Below, in pieces: positions 7,599 through 14,514 of a stretch of 21,673 nt of DNA. A model generated the notes under the pieces. The model did not search any database, had not been told where the DNA came from, and was given only the letters and a program-made list of their open reading frames with translations. Origin of the DNA: Acidimicrobiia bacterium (lineage in GTDB: Bacteria; Actinomycetota; Acidimicrobiia; Spongiisociales; SHLN01); NCBI GenBank assembly GCA_004283105.1, contig SHLN01000011.1, positions 1 to 21,673 of the forward strand, read 5' to 3'. Positions within the stretch are counted from its first letter, which is position 1, and every line of letters starts with the position of its first letter. The translations under genes and the position numbers were made by a program.

Positions 7599-8533
7599 CA
7601 CACCTCGCTAGCTCTCAATACGTCACGCACGTTCTCGGCAGTCACCTCGCCTACCCGGCGCTGTGACTCCTCGGTGAGGCCGGCGATGTGCGGGGTGAGA
7701 ATGAGATTGGGGACCCCGGCGAACCGTTCGTGCTGGTCGGGCCCCACCGGCTCGGTCTCGAATACGTCGAGCGCTGCGCCCCCGAGCCGGCCGGATCGAA
7801 GCGCCGCCAGCAGCGCATCCTCGTCGACAATGCCCCCGCGAGAGGTGTTGATGACGATCGCCTCCGGCTTCATCGCGGCGATGGCGCCCGGCCCGATGAG
7901 GTGACGGGTCGAATCGAGGAGTGGTACATGCAAGCTGATGATGTCGGCCTCCCCGAGGAGCGTCCCCTGCTCGACTGAGGTCGCCAGGTGCCAGGCCGGG
8001 TCGTCGGCCGGGAGGATCGGATCGTGGGCGATGACATCCATCCCGAGGGCGGCTGCCTTGGTGGCGACGAGCCGGGCAATCCCACCGAGACCGACGAGGC
8101 CCATCCGGCGACCGGCCAGTTCGGTTCCCACCATCTCCTGACGGGGCCACACTCCCTCCGCCACGCGAATCGACGCCAGAAGCGCGCCGCGCACGAGGGC
8201 AAAGGCCGCCCCCATCACATACTCGGCAACGGCGTTGGCGTTGGCGGCGCCGGCGGTTCGGACCTCGACGCTCCGCTCCCGACAGGCGTCGACATCAATG
8301 TTGTCGAGACCGACCCCGAGGCGTCCAACCACTTCGAGCCGGGGAGCCGCCGCCAGCAGGTCGGGCCGAACCTGCGTCCGATTGCGAACAACGAGCGCCC
8401 GGGCGTCGGCAAGCAAGCCGGCCAGGTCCTCCGGGGCGTCCACCAGGTTGGGGTCGTAGTGGACGTCGAAGTCGGCCTGGAGGCCGGCCACCGCGTCCTC
8501 ATCCATGAACTCGCTGATGACGATCTCTGCCAT
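7598..8533 (-). CDS. D-2-hydroxyacid dehydrogenase (SerA-like), candidate sulfolactate dehydrogenase
   Basis: This interconverts a 2-hydroxyacid and a 2-oxoacid with NAD(H). From the ATG at 8533 it has 311 residues. It shows the NAD-binding GLGGIA (148-153, with Ala where the third Gly is usual), acidic D171 after the second strand, catalytic R232 in SRGG, E261 and H282 in TPHIAG. There is no C-terminal ACT domain, so it is not a regulated full-length phosphoglycerate dehydrogenase. The opening VISEFMDE and RNRTQV/VVGRLGVGLDNID resemble what I recall of (S)-sulfolactate dehydrogenase SlcC, a member of this family; this is memory, not alignment. It is second in the operon, one base after the PLP-enzyme stop. 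Alternatives are phosphoglycerate or another hydroxyacid as substrate. Confidence 0.88.
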   Translation of the reverse strand: MAEIVISEFMDEDAVAGLQADFDVHYDPNLVDAPEDLAGLLADARALVVRNRTQVRPDLLAAAPRLEVVGRLGVGLDNIDVDACRERSVEVRTAGAANANAVAEYVMGAAFALVRGALLASIRVAEGVWPRQEMVGTELAGRRMGLVGLGGIARLVATKAAALGMDVIAHDPILPADDPAWHLATSVEQGTLLGEADIISLHVPLLDSTRHLIGPGAIAAMKPEAIVINTSRGGIVDEDALLAALRSGRLGGAALDVFETEPVGPDQHERFAGVPNLILTPHIAGLTEESQRRVGEVTAENVRDVLRASEV

Positions 8534-8534
8534 A

Positions 8535-9800
8535 TCAGAGGTCAGACGGATGGGCCGCGACCGCCAGAGCGGCGAAGTCGATGGGCCGGGTGTGATCGAG
8601 CGCCTCGTCTGCCGGCGGCATGGGGTACTTGAGGCCGTGTCCGCAGTTGAAGAGAAGGGCGCGCTCGTCCCGGTCGACGAGCCCCGCTTCGAGCGCTCGC
8701 TCATAGCCGGCCAGAGTCGCCGCACCCTCCGGGCTCATCATCACGCCGTCGCGGGCCGCGGCGACCGCCTGGGCTTGCTCGATTTCGGAATCAGGAACGG
8801 CAAGAGCAAACCCGCCGCTCTCGCGGACAGCCTCGAGAATCAAGAAATCTCCGATGGCGGCCGGAACCCGGATGCCTGCCGCGACCGTAGCGGCGTCCTC
8901 CCACAGGTCGGCGTGATCTTTTCCTTCGTCGTAGGCCTTGACGATCGGGGCGCACCCCTCCGCCTGGACCGCAACCAGACGGGGCTTGTGCGTGATCCAG
9001 CCCATAGCCTCGAGCTCGTTGAACGCCTTCCACATCCCGATGATGCCCGTGCCGCCGCCGGTGGGATAGAAGATGACATCGGGAAGGTCCCACTGCATCT
9101 GTTCTGCCAGCTCGAGTCCCATCGTCTTCTTGCCTTCGATCCGGTATGGCTCTTTCAACGTCGAGAAGTCGAACCATCCCATCTCCTCTTTGCCGGCTCC
9201 GACGATCTTCCCGCAATCGTTGATGAGGCCGTTGACTCGCCACACCCGGGCGCCGAGTAGGGCGATCTCCCGGACATTCACCTCCGGCGTATCGGCGGGA
9301 CAGAAAACGTACACCTCCATGCCCGCCCGGCTGCCGTAGGCCGCCAGGGCAGCTCCGGCGTTCCCATTGGTGGGCATCGCCACCCGTCGCACCCCGAGCT
9401 CGTTGGCCATCGTGACGGCCATTCCCAGACCGCGCGCCTTGAACGATGCCGTCGGGAGCCGCGACTCATCCTTGACGATGATCGATCGAGCCCCGAGACG
9501 AGCCTCTTCGTTCGAGAGGTGAATGAGCGGAGTGATCGCCTCGCCGAGCGAAACGATGTGCTCGGCAGCGCGGACGGGAAGGAACTCGCGATACCGCCAC
9601 ATGTCGGGAGGACGGGCCGCCAGGGTCGGCTTGTCGAGAGCGGCCGAGATACCGTCGAGGTCGTACTTGACGAGGAGCGGCTTGCCGGCGTCCGACAGGC
9701 CGTAGAGGCGATCGGGCTCGTACTGCTTGCCGGTGGCGCTGCACTCGAGGTGGGTAACGAAGGTGGGTCGCTCGGTCGTCAGGTTGTCAAAATGGTCCAT
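8535..9800 (-). CDS. Threonine synthase-family PLP-dependent enzyme (fold type II)
   Basis: First gene of the operon, 421 residues. The N-terminus has the HLECSATGK segment typical of threonine synthases. The PLP lysine is K121 in TASFKARG, followed by the substrate loop PTNGNAGAALAAYG and the PLP-phosphate loop YPTGGGTGIIGMW. Threonine synthase turns phosphohomoserine into threonine. The same superfamily includes methanogen cysteate synthase and L-cysteate sulfo-lyase (CuyA). Housekeeping threonine synthase usually sits with homoserine dehydrogenase or kinase, not at the head of a sugar operon, so a specialised beta-elimination or replacement role is possible here. The ATG at 9800 is preceded by a -10-like TAGCCT six bases away, suggesting a leaderless mRNA. 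Family call strong; role uncertain. Confidence 0.85.
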   Translation of the reverse strand: MDHFDNLTTERPTFVTHLECSATGKQYEPDRLYGLSDAGKPLLVKYDLDGISAALDKPTLAARPPDMWRYREFLPVRAAEHIVSLGEAITPLIHLSNEEARLGARSIIVKDESRLPTASFKARGLGMAVTMANELGVRRVAMPTNGNAGAALAAYGSRAGMEVYVFCPADTPEVNVREIALLGARVWRVNGLINDCGKIVGAGKEEMGWFDFSTLKEPYRIEGKKTMGLELAEQMQWDLPDVIFYPTGGGTGIIGMWKAFNELEAMGWITHKPRLVAVQAEGCAPIVKAYDEGKDHADLWEDAATVAAGIRVPAAIGDFLILEAVRESGGFALAVPDSEIEQAQAVAAARDGVMMSPEGAATLAGYERALEAGLVDRDERALLFNCGHGLKYPMPPADEALDHTRPIDFAALAVAAHPSDL

Positions 9801-9806
9801 GACGCG

Positions 9807-9812
9807 AGGCTA
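9807..9812 (-). promoter_or_regulatory. -10 box of the catabolic operon (leaderless)
   Basis: On the - strand TAGCCT ends exactly six bases before the ATG at 9800. This places the transcription start at or next to the start codon. The -35 position falls inside the heptamer array at 9813-9840, and no TTGACA-like box is visible. Confidence 0.5.
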
Positions 9813-9840
9813 ACCCGCGACCCGCTGCCCGCTGCCCGCT
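9813..9840 (+). repeat. Tandem heptamer array (4 units)
   Basis: Four 7-base units of the form [A/G]CCCGC[G/T] run head to tail. They directly abut the -10 box of the - strand operon and are followed after four bases by a 6-base-period array. Confidence 0.75.
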
Positions 9841-9844
9841 TGAT

Positions 9845-9898
9845 GTTGAAGTCGAAGTCGACGTTCTTGTTGACGTTGTTGTTGATGTCGACGTCGGA
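9845..9898 (+). repeat. Tandem hexamer array (9 degenerate units)
   Basis: Nine consecutive 6-base units begin with GT and mostly fit GT[T/C]GAN (GTTGAA, GTCGAA, GTCGAC, GTTCTT, GTTGAC, GTTGTT, GTTGAT, GTCGAC, GTCGGA). The array fills the space between the beta-propeller gene stop and the operon promoter. The same hexamer recurs on the other strand at 21584-21607. Confidence 0.75.
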
Positions 9899-9906
9899 TT
9901 GGCTCG

Positions 9907-10839
9907 CTAGATCTCTGCGACCCACACCCGCAGGTCGTGCGAGCCGTCCTCCCGCGTGTACTCGTAGTAGAAGAACACCTCGTTCTCGACCCGGAGGGCA
10001 TATACGTACCGGACCGACCCGTACGGGCTCCTCACCCACGGACCCCCGGTGTCTATCCGTTCGAACTTCGTGCCATCGGGGCTGAGGGCGAGGCCGCACC
10101 ACTCCTCATAGTTGTCGTAGTAGGTCCGGCCACCGTCCCATGTCGCCAGGTAGCCGTCCTCCCAGGGAATGAGGGAGCTGAGGCGGGCCCGGCGGCCGTG
10201 CCAGCTGTTGTCGCCGGGGGCCTCGAACACATACTCGACGGTCGGGAAGATCAGCCCGTCGTCCGAGACGGCGAGCACGGTCGCGTCGAGCGGACCCGCT
10301 TGCACCTTGTCCCCGATAACGAGGGGTCCCTGTCGGGCCGGAACGGCTGCATAGAGGCGATAGCCGGTGTCGTCGGCGTACACGAACGGGTCCTTGATGT
10401 AGGTGAGGCCGTATTCGCCTGGCTCGAGAACCGTGCGGCGACTCTGCGCCTGCAGGAGCTCTGGAGAGGCCGCTTCCATCACGTCGATGCGCCACACGCT
10501 CGATCCCGCTCGCTCATATGAGATGTAGAGACGCCATCCACCATCCGGCGTCGGAAGGCAGTGACCGACCTCGATGGAGCTGGAGGCGAACTCCGCCTTG
10601 TCGGCACTCCACACTTCGGTGAAGTCGATCCCGTCTGAACTGACGGCCACGGCACACCGGCCGCCCCGGCCGTGTTCGAGGGGCGTGCGCTCCCGGTAGA
10701 AGATCGCAAACGTGCCGGAATCGGGGTCGAACCCGACCTTGTGGCCACCCACCCAGTAGCCATATCCGGTGCCGGGCGGGGTGCGAATGACGGTGCCGTC
10801 GGTGGGGTCAAATGCGAGGAGAGTTGCTGGATCGTTCAT
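9907..10839 (-). CDS. Five-bladed beta-propeller protein, glycoside hydrolase 43/32-like
   Basis: The 310-residue protein is made of repeated beta-rich blades: FAIFYRERTP, WRLYISYER, YIKDPFVYADDTGYRLYAA, GYLATWDGGRTYYDNYEEW and VFFYYEYTREDGSH. The pattern fits the five-bladed propellers of GH32/43/68/117/130-like glycosidases. There is no signal peptide, so it should act in the cytoplasm. I cannot assign catalytic acids with confidence. Its start overlaps the 3' end of the upstream lipoprotein gene by 32 bases, yet it has its own -10-like TAGCAT six bases before the ATG. It lies just upstream of the sugar operon in the same direction, so it may release the sugar the operon uses; that link is inference. 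Confidence 0.75.
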   Translation of the reverse strand: MNDPATLLAFDPTDGTVIRTPPGTGYGYWVGGHKVGFDPDSGTFAIFYRERTPLEHGRGGRCAVAVSSDGIDFTEVWSADKAEFASSSIEVGHCLPTPDGGWRLYISYERAGSSVWRIDVMEAASPELLQAQSRRTVLEPGEYGLTYIKDPFVYADDTGYRLYAAVPARQGPLVIGDKVQAGPLDATVLAVSDDGLIFPTVEYVFEAPGDNSWHGRRARLSSLIPWEDGYLATWDGGRTYYDNYEEWCGLALSPDGTKFERIDTGGPWVRSPYGSVRYVYALRVENEVFFYYEYTREDGSHDLRVWVAEI

Positions 10840-11659
10840 CGTCCGATGCTATCTCCGGCGGTGTGAAGCCCTCGATTTCGGGGAGTCGCCTCCTCCGTCG
10901 TATGAGGCGGATGATGATCCATGAGACCACCCCGGCCAGCAGGAACGGGATCACAGCCACCCACCAGGCGGTCGACGACTGCCCAACCGGCTCGGGCTCC
11001 TGGAACGGCTCTCCCTCGAGATCAACAAACCGGAAATCGGGGTCGACCGCCGCCGCGACCGAGACGTCAACTCCCTCCCCCTCGGTGACGGCAGTGAGCA
11101 GATCCCACTCGAGAAGGCCATCAGCGAGGACCCGGTCGGCATTGTGACTCGACACCTCACCGGGGACCTCTATCTGCAGGACGAGCGACAGGATCTCCGA
11201 CAGATCTCCGGGGACGAGCGACAGCAGTCGGGCGCGCTCGAAATCAGACACATCCCGGGTCCGACCCGCCATGCGGAGGGTTCCATCCGAGAGGGAAAGG
11301 GTGATGTCGTCGATGATGCTGTCTCCAGAGGAGAGCTGAGCTGCCACCTCGTCCGGGTCGAGTCCGGGGATTGTGACCCGAATGCCCTGGAGGTCACCCC
11401 GCACGAACTGCTCGGGCTCGACGCCGGCCGCAGCCACCGGTAGCGCCGACGGATCGATGAACTCCGACAGCGCCCGGAGCACGTCCTCGGGCGTGTCGTC
11501 GAGATCACCGATGATGGCCAACGCCTCCTCGTCGAAGGCGAACTCACTGATCACGGTGGCCGTGCCCTCCGGGGCGATCCGCAGGCGGGTGATCGACTCG
11601 GCCCGGCAGGCACCGAGCAGAAGCGCCAGCAGGGCGAGGGTGAGGACGGTCTTCTTCAT
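10808..11659 (-). CDS. LppM-like lipoprotein
   Basis: The 283-residue protein starts with a lipoprotein signal peptide (MKKTVL, hydrophobic core, lipobox LGAC with C18 as the lipidated cysteine). Next comes an extracytoplasmic domain that opens with ITRLRIAPEGTATV, typical of the LppM domain of actinobacterial lipoproteins. A single helix near residues 228-250 is followed by an arginine cluster (RRRRR) and a short polar tail inside the cell. Having both a lipid anchor and a C-terminal helix is characteristic of the family. The ATG lies four bases after the stop of the small membrane-protein gene, so the two form an operon. Function of the family is poorly known. Confidence 0.8.
   Translation of the reverse strand: MKKTVLTLALLALLLGACRAESITRLRIAPEGTATVISEFAFDEEALAIIGDLDDTPEDVLRALSEFIDPSALPVAAAGVEPEQFVRGDLQGIRVTIPGLDPDEVAAQLSSGDSIIDDITLSLSDGTLRMAGRTRDVSDFERARLLSLVPGDLSEILSLVLQIEVPGEVSSHNADRVLADGLLEWDLLTAVTEGEGVDVSVAAAVDPDFRFVDLEGEPFQEPEPVGQSSTAWWVAVIPFLLAGVVSWIIIRLIRRRRRLPEIEGFTPPEIASDDERSSNSPRI
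10846..10851 (-). promoter_or_regulatory. -10 box for the beta-propeller gene (leaderless)
   Basis: On the - strand TAGCAT ends exactly six bases before the ATG at 10839. It lies inside the coding region of the upstream lipoprotein gene, which would give the propeller gene independent expression. No -35 box was recognised. Confidence 0.45.
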
Positions 11660-11663
11660 CGCA

Positions 11664-11873
11664 TCACGTGATGAGCGTTGCCAGGCCCCAGCCGGCCATG
11701 ATCAAACCGACGACGACAAGCCAGCGAGCCCGGCCGACCCGCAGCTCTCCCAGGTCCTCCGGGCGTTTCCCCTGCCGATGATGCCAGAGTGCCAACCCGT
11801 TCCCGCCGGCGAGGGCGGCCCCCAACGCCAGCACGAGTTGCGGAAAGAGGGAGTTGATGTCGAAGAGATCCAC
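11664..11873 (-). CDS. Small two-helix membrane protein
   Basis: A 69-residue protein of unknown function. It has two hydrophobic helices (LFPQLVLALGAALAGGNGLAL and WLVVVGLIMAGWGLATLI) joined by a charged cytoplasmic loop (WHHRQGKRPEDLGELRVGRAR). The frame is open further upstream, but that part reads through a heptamer repeat array and cannot be protein of this family. GTG at 11873 is the preferred start and TTG at 11891 the alternative; neither has a good ribosome binding site. The gene lies directly before the LppM-like gene, with a four-base gap. Confidence 0.6.
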   Translation of the reverse strand: MDLFDINSLFPQLVLALGAALAGGNGLALWHHRQGKRPEDLGELRVGRARWLVVVGLIMAGWGLATLIT

Positions 11874-11916
11874 GGCAGCAGGGTAGAGCAAGCCGCCGGA
11901 CAGAATGCGGGAGAAC

Positions 11917-12012
11917 CTCGCTACTCGCTCCTTGCTTCTCGCTTCGGGTCGAGAGTCGAGGGTCGGACCACACACCGGGCAGAGGCGAGCAGCGAGTGAC
12001 GAGCAGCGAGAA
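11917..12012 (+). repeat. Two opposed heptamer arrays
   Basis: Bases 11917-11965 hold seven 7-base units (four near CTCGCTN, then three near NGNGTCG). Bases 11985-12012 hold four units near [A/G]CGAG[C/T/A]A. The second set is roughly the reverse complement of the first, so the two blocks could pair imperfectly. They fill the divergent intergenic region between the small membrane protein and the alcohol dehydrogenase. Confidence 0.7.
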
Positions 12013-12030
12013 GCGGTCCGCCCACCGACG

Positions 12031-12036
12031 TACCCT
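12031..12036 (+). promoter_or_regulatory. -10 box for the alcohol dehydrogenase gene (leaderless)
   Basis: TACCCT ends six bases before the ATG at 12043. There is no ribosome binding site in between. The -35 position overlaps the end of the heptamer array at 12012. Confidence 0.5.
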
Positions 12037-12042
12037 TGAGTC

Positions 12043-13038
12043 ATGCGGGTGATGCAGCTTTCCAAACCAGCATCGATCGATGGCGCGCCGCTCACCGAGG
12101 TTGATATCGCCGAACCGGTACCCGGGCCCGATGAGCTGGTCATCGATGTCGCTGCTTGTGCGGTGTGTCGGACGGATCTGCAGATCGTCGAAGGGGACCT
12201 GGCTGCTCGTGCCCTGCCGGTCGTTCCCGGACATCAGGTGGTTGGACGGGTTAGGGCCGTGGGCGCGCAGGTAGCCAATTGGGCCGTGGGTGATCGAGCC
12301 GGAATCGGGTGGCTGGCGAGTGCGTGCGGCACCTGTCGGTTCTGCGGTGATGGGCTCGAGAACCTGTGCGAGGCCGCCACCTTCACAGGGTGGGATCGCG
12401 ATGGTGGATACGCCGAGCAGATCGTCGTTCGCGCCGACTTCGCGTTGGCTATGCCGGTGGGGCCGACGGATCTCGAGCTTGCCCCCCTGCTGTGTGGCGG
12501 CGTCATCGGATACCGGGCACTCAAGGTGTCGGGGATCAAACCCGGTGGGCGACTCGGCCTATATGGATTTGGGGCCTCCGCCTCGCTGGCCATTCAGGTG
12601 GCCGTTCACTGGGGCTGTGAGGTGTTTGTGGCGACCCGTTCGAAAGCCGAACAGGCCCGGGCACGCCGGCTCGGGGCCGTCTGGGCCGGCGACTACCGGA
12701 CCGAGGTGCCGACCCGGTTGGATGCGGCGGTGACGTTTGCCCCGGTTGGGGACATCGTCGTGGCCGCCCTCAGTGCACTGGCTCCCGGCGGCGTCGTCTC
12801 GATCAACGCCATTCACCTCGACCACATCCCGGAGTTCGATTACGACCTCCTCTGGCGCGAGCGCCAGCTGAGAAGCGTCGCCAACTACACGCGCGCAGAC
12901 GCATCGTCGTTTCTCGAGCTGGCCGCCGAGCTCCCGGTGAGGACCGCCATCCAGGAGTATCGCCTCTCGGAAGCCGGTGCCGCCCTCTACGATGTCAGCA
13001 GAGGCACCACGCGGGGCACCGCAGTGCTTGTCATGTGA
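12043..13038 (+). CDS. Zinc-dependent alcohol dehydrogenase (MDR superfamily)
   Basis: Oxidises an alcohol or reduces an aldehyde with NAD(P) in the cytoplasm. The 331-residue protein has catalytic zinc ligands C42, H64 (PGHQ) and probably C151. It has the four-cysteine structural zinc loop C95-C98-C101-C109 and a Rossmann fold with GLYGFGASASLA. Length and spacing fit the AdhA/AdhP-like group of zinc alcohol dehydrogenases. Substrate cannot be read. The start has a leaderless-type -10 box; an in-frame ATG three codons later (12052) is an alternative. The next gene begins 12 bases after the stop and is likely cotranscribed. Confidence 0.92.
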   Translation: MRVMQLSKPASIDGAPLTEVDIAEPVPGPDELVIDVAACAVCRTDLQIVEGDLAARALPVVPGHQVVGRVRAVGAQVANWAVGDRAGIGWLASACGTCRFCGDGLENLCEAATFTGWDRDGGYAEQIVVRADFALAMPVGPTDLELAPLLCGGVIGYRALKVSGIKPGGRLGLYGFGASASLAIQVAVHWGCEVFVATRSKAEQARARRLGAVWAGDYRTEVPTRLDAAVTFAPVGDIVVAALSALAPGGVVSINAIHLDHIPEFDYDLLWRERQLRSVANYTRADASSFLELAAELPVRTAIQEYRLSEAGAALYDVSRGTTRGTAVLVM

Positions 13039-13050
13039 GGAAGAGGTCCG

Positions 13051-13587
13051 ATGCCCGACATCGAGTGGTCGGTGACCCCCGACGGTCACGAAGCCGCCGG
13101 ATACCGCATCCGGCGGGTCGATGGACGTCCGCCGCGCTGGCGGCTCGAGACCCTCGACGATCCGGTGTACGGCGGCGCTCGCACTCCGGCGGTGTCCCTG
13201 CACCCCTCACTGCCGGCCGCCAAACGTCGGGCCGGACGCGATGAACGGGATCGGATCCGCCTCGCCCGGGTACGCGGCCACATCGTTCTCAGCCTCATCA
13301 CCGGACCGGTGTTTGTGGTACTCATGAACTCGGGTCGCAGCATCGAGGAGTTCGCGGCCGCCATGGTGCTCCTGCACGTCACCCTGCGCTCGCTGGAGGA
13401 CGCGATCAGCATCGGCTGGAGTCACGCGTGGAACTCGGATCACCATACCGAAGGACCTGAGCAAATGAGCTGGTCGGCGCGGATCGTGCTCTTCATGACC
13501 GAATGGCTCCGTAAGCGCCAGTTGACGGGCACGGCAGGCTCCGAGTCGCCGTCCATCATCGTGCTCCCTCCAGAGCTTCCGGCATAG
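13051..13587 (+). CDS. Unrecognised membrane-associated protein
   Basis: I do not recognise this 178-residue protein. The first 75 residues are polar and arginine-rich, including a strand-like GYRIRRVDGRPPRWRLETL region. One hydrophobic helix follows (HIVLSLITGPVFVVLMN), then an amphipathic stretch (EFAAAMVLLHVTLRSLEDAI) and a polar C-terminus. GAGG four bases before the ATG is a plausible ribosome binding site. It sits 12 bases after the alcohol dehydrogenase stop, so it is probably in the same transcript. Membrane location is inferred from hydrophobicity only. Confidence 0.7.
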   Translation: MPDIEWSVTPDGHEAAGYRIRRVDGRPPRWRLETLDDPVYGGARTPAVSLHPSLPAAKRRAGRDERDRIRLARVRGHIVLSLITGPVFVVLMNSGRSIEEFAAAMVLLHVTLRSLEDAISIGWSHAWNSDHHTEGPEQMSWSARIVLFMTEWLRKRQLTGTAGSESPSIIVLPPELPA

Positions 13588-13614
13588 CCCGGTAGGCTCT
13601 CGGGCCGCCCGTGC

Positions 13615-13620
13615 CACAAT
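13615..13620 (+). promoter_or_regulatory. -10-like box before the 13627 gene
   Basis: CACAAT ends six bases before the ATG at 13627, the same spacing as the TAnnnT boxes elsewhere. An AGGAG lies at 13621-13625, but it is only one base from the ATG and too close for normal ribosome binding. Confidence 0.35.
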
Positions 13621-13626
13621 AGGAGC

Positions 13627-14514
13627 ATGACCCAGGAGTTCGAGCAACGGCGCCGCCGGGAGGCCTATCAGGGCACGGTCGACTTGCCCCCGCGCGAGCC
13701 GCTCAGTGTGGACGAGGTCGAGACCATCATCCGCCGCGCCGTTGAATTGCAGGTGGACGACGATCTCTCGCTTCCGACTCTCGACGAGAAGGCGCTGCAC
13801 CGCGTGGCCGAGGAGCTCGGCATCGAACCAGGGCACTTGCGTCGCGCCATCGCCGAAGCACGAACCTCTATCGAGGAACCCAATCCGAGTCTGTTCGACC
13901 GGCTGTTCGCACCCGGATCCATCACCGAGAGCGCCATCGTCTACTCGGATCGAGAGACCGTCGAGTCACGACTCGGAGAGTGGATGTCGAAGCAGGAAGG
14001 CCTCCGGCTCCGTCGCAAGCTGGCCGACGGTGGCGTGTGGGAGAAAGACTCCCACGTGCTCACCCGCATCCGCATGGGACTCCGGATGGGGCGCGGCTCA
14101 CGGGTGCTGCGCAATTCACGCAAGGTCACTCACCGGATCCAGGCCATCAAGGATGAAGAGCAGGCACTCGCCCTCGAAGCCGAGACCCACACCCTCAAGG
14201 CAGTTGGAGCCGGGGCGGTCGCCGGACTTGGAGTGGTGGCGGCAGCCGGCGCCGTGATCGGTTCGGCCGCCGGAGCTCCCGAGATTGCCATCCCGGTTGC
14301 GACGGCAGGGTTCACGCTCGGCAGCACCGCCATTGTGCTGGGAGTCAAGGTATGGCTCAGCAACGTGAAGGACGCCTTGCGCCGCGCCCTCGATGGTGTC
14401 TCCAGCCCCGATGTCATGAAGGTTGGCGACCCGCTGGAACGCCAGCTCCTCCGCCTCCGCAAGAACTTCAAAGAAGCACGGGACGAGTTCCGCAGCTTCG
14501 GCCGCCGGGCGTAA
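13627..14514 (+). CDS. Unrecognised protein with N-terminal helical domain and two membrane helices
   Basis: Function unknown, 295 residues. Residues 1-85 form a helical segment (VDEVETIIRRAVELQ, then DEKALHRVAEELGIEPGHLRRAIAEA) of a kind often found at the N-terminus of bacterial membrane proteins of unknown function. A basic middle region follows. Two glycine- and alanine-rich hydrophobic helices occupy about residues 195-240, and the C-terminus is charged (LRRALDGV, RKNFKEARDEFRSFGRRA). The start has a -10-like CACAAT six bases upstream. The gene ends at a small hairpin just before the tRNA promoter. Confidence 0.75.
   Translation: MTQEFEQRRRREAYQGTVDLPPREPLSVDEVETIIRRAVELQVDDDLSLPTLDEKALHRVAEELGIEPGHLRRAIAEARTSIEEPNPSLFDRLFAPGSITESAIVYSDRETVESRLGEWMSKQEGLRLRRKLADGGVWEKDSHVLTRIRMGLRMGRGSRVLRNSRKVTHRIQAIKDEEQALALEAETHTLKAVGAGAVAGLGVVAAAGAVIGSAAGAPEIAIPVATAGFTLGSTAIVLGVKVWLSNVKDALRRALDGVSSPDVMKVGDPLERQLLRLRKNFKEARDEFRSFGRRA

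Noticed and set aside
7598..8725. Longer N-terminus of the hydroxyacid dehydrogenase (start at 8725)
   Set aside because: The extra 64 residues are serine/arginine-rich shadow translation of the PLP-enzyme gene; the family begins at the ATG at 8533.
9813..9898. CRISPR array
   Set aside because: The repeat periods are 6 and 7 bases with no spacers and no cas genes.
11664..12143. 159-residue version of the small membrane protein
   Set aside because: The extension reads through heptamer repeats and over the start of the divergent alcohol dehydrogenase gene.
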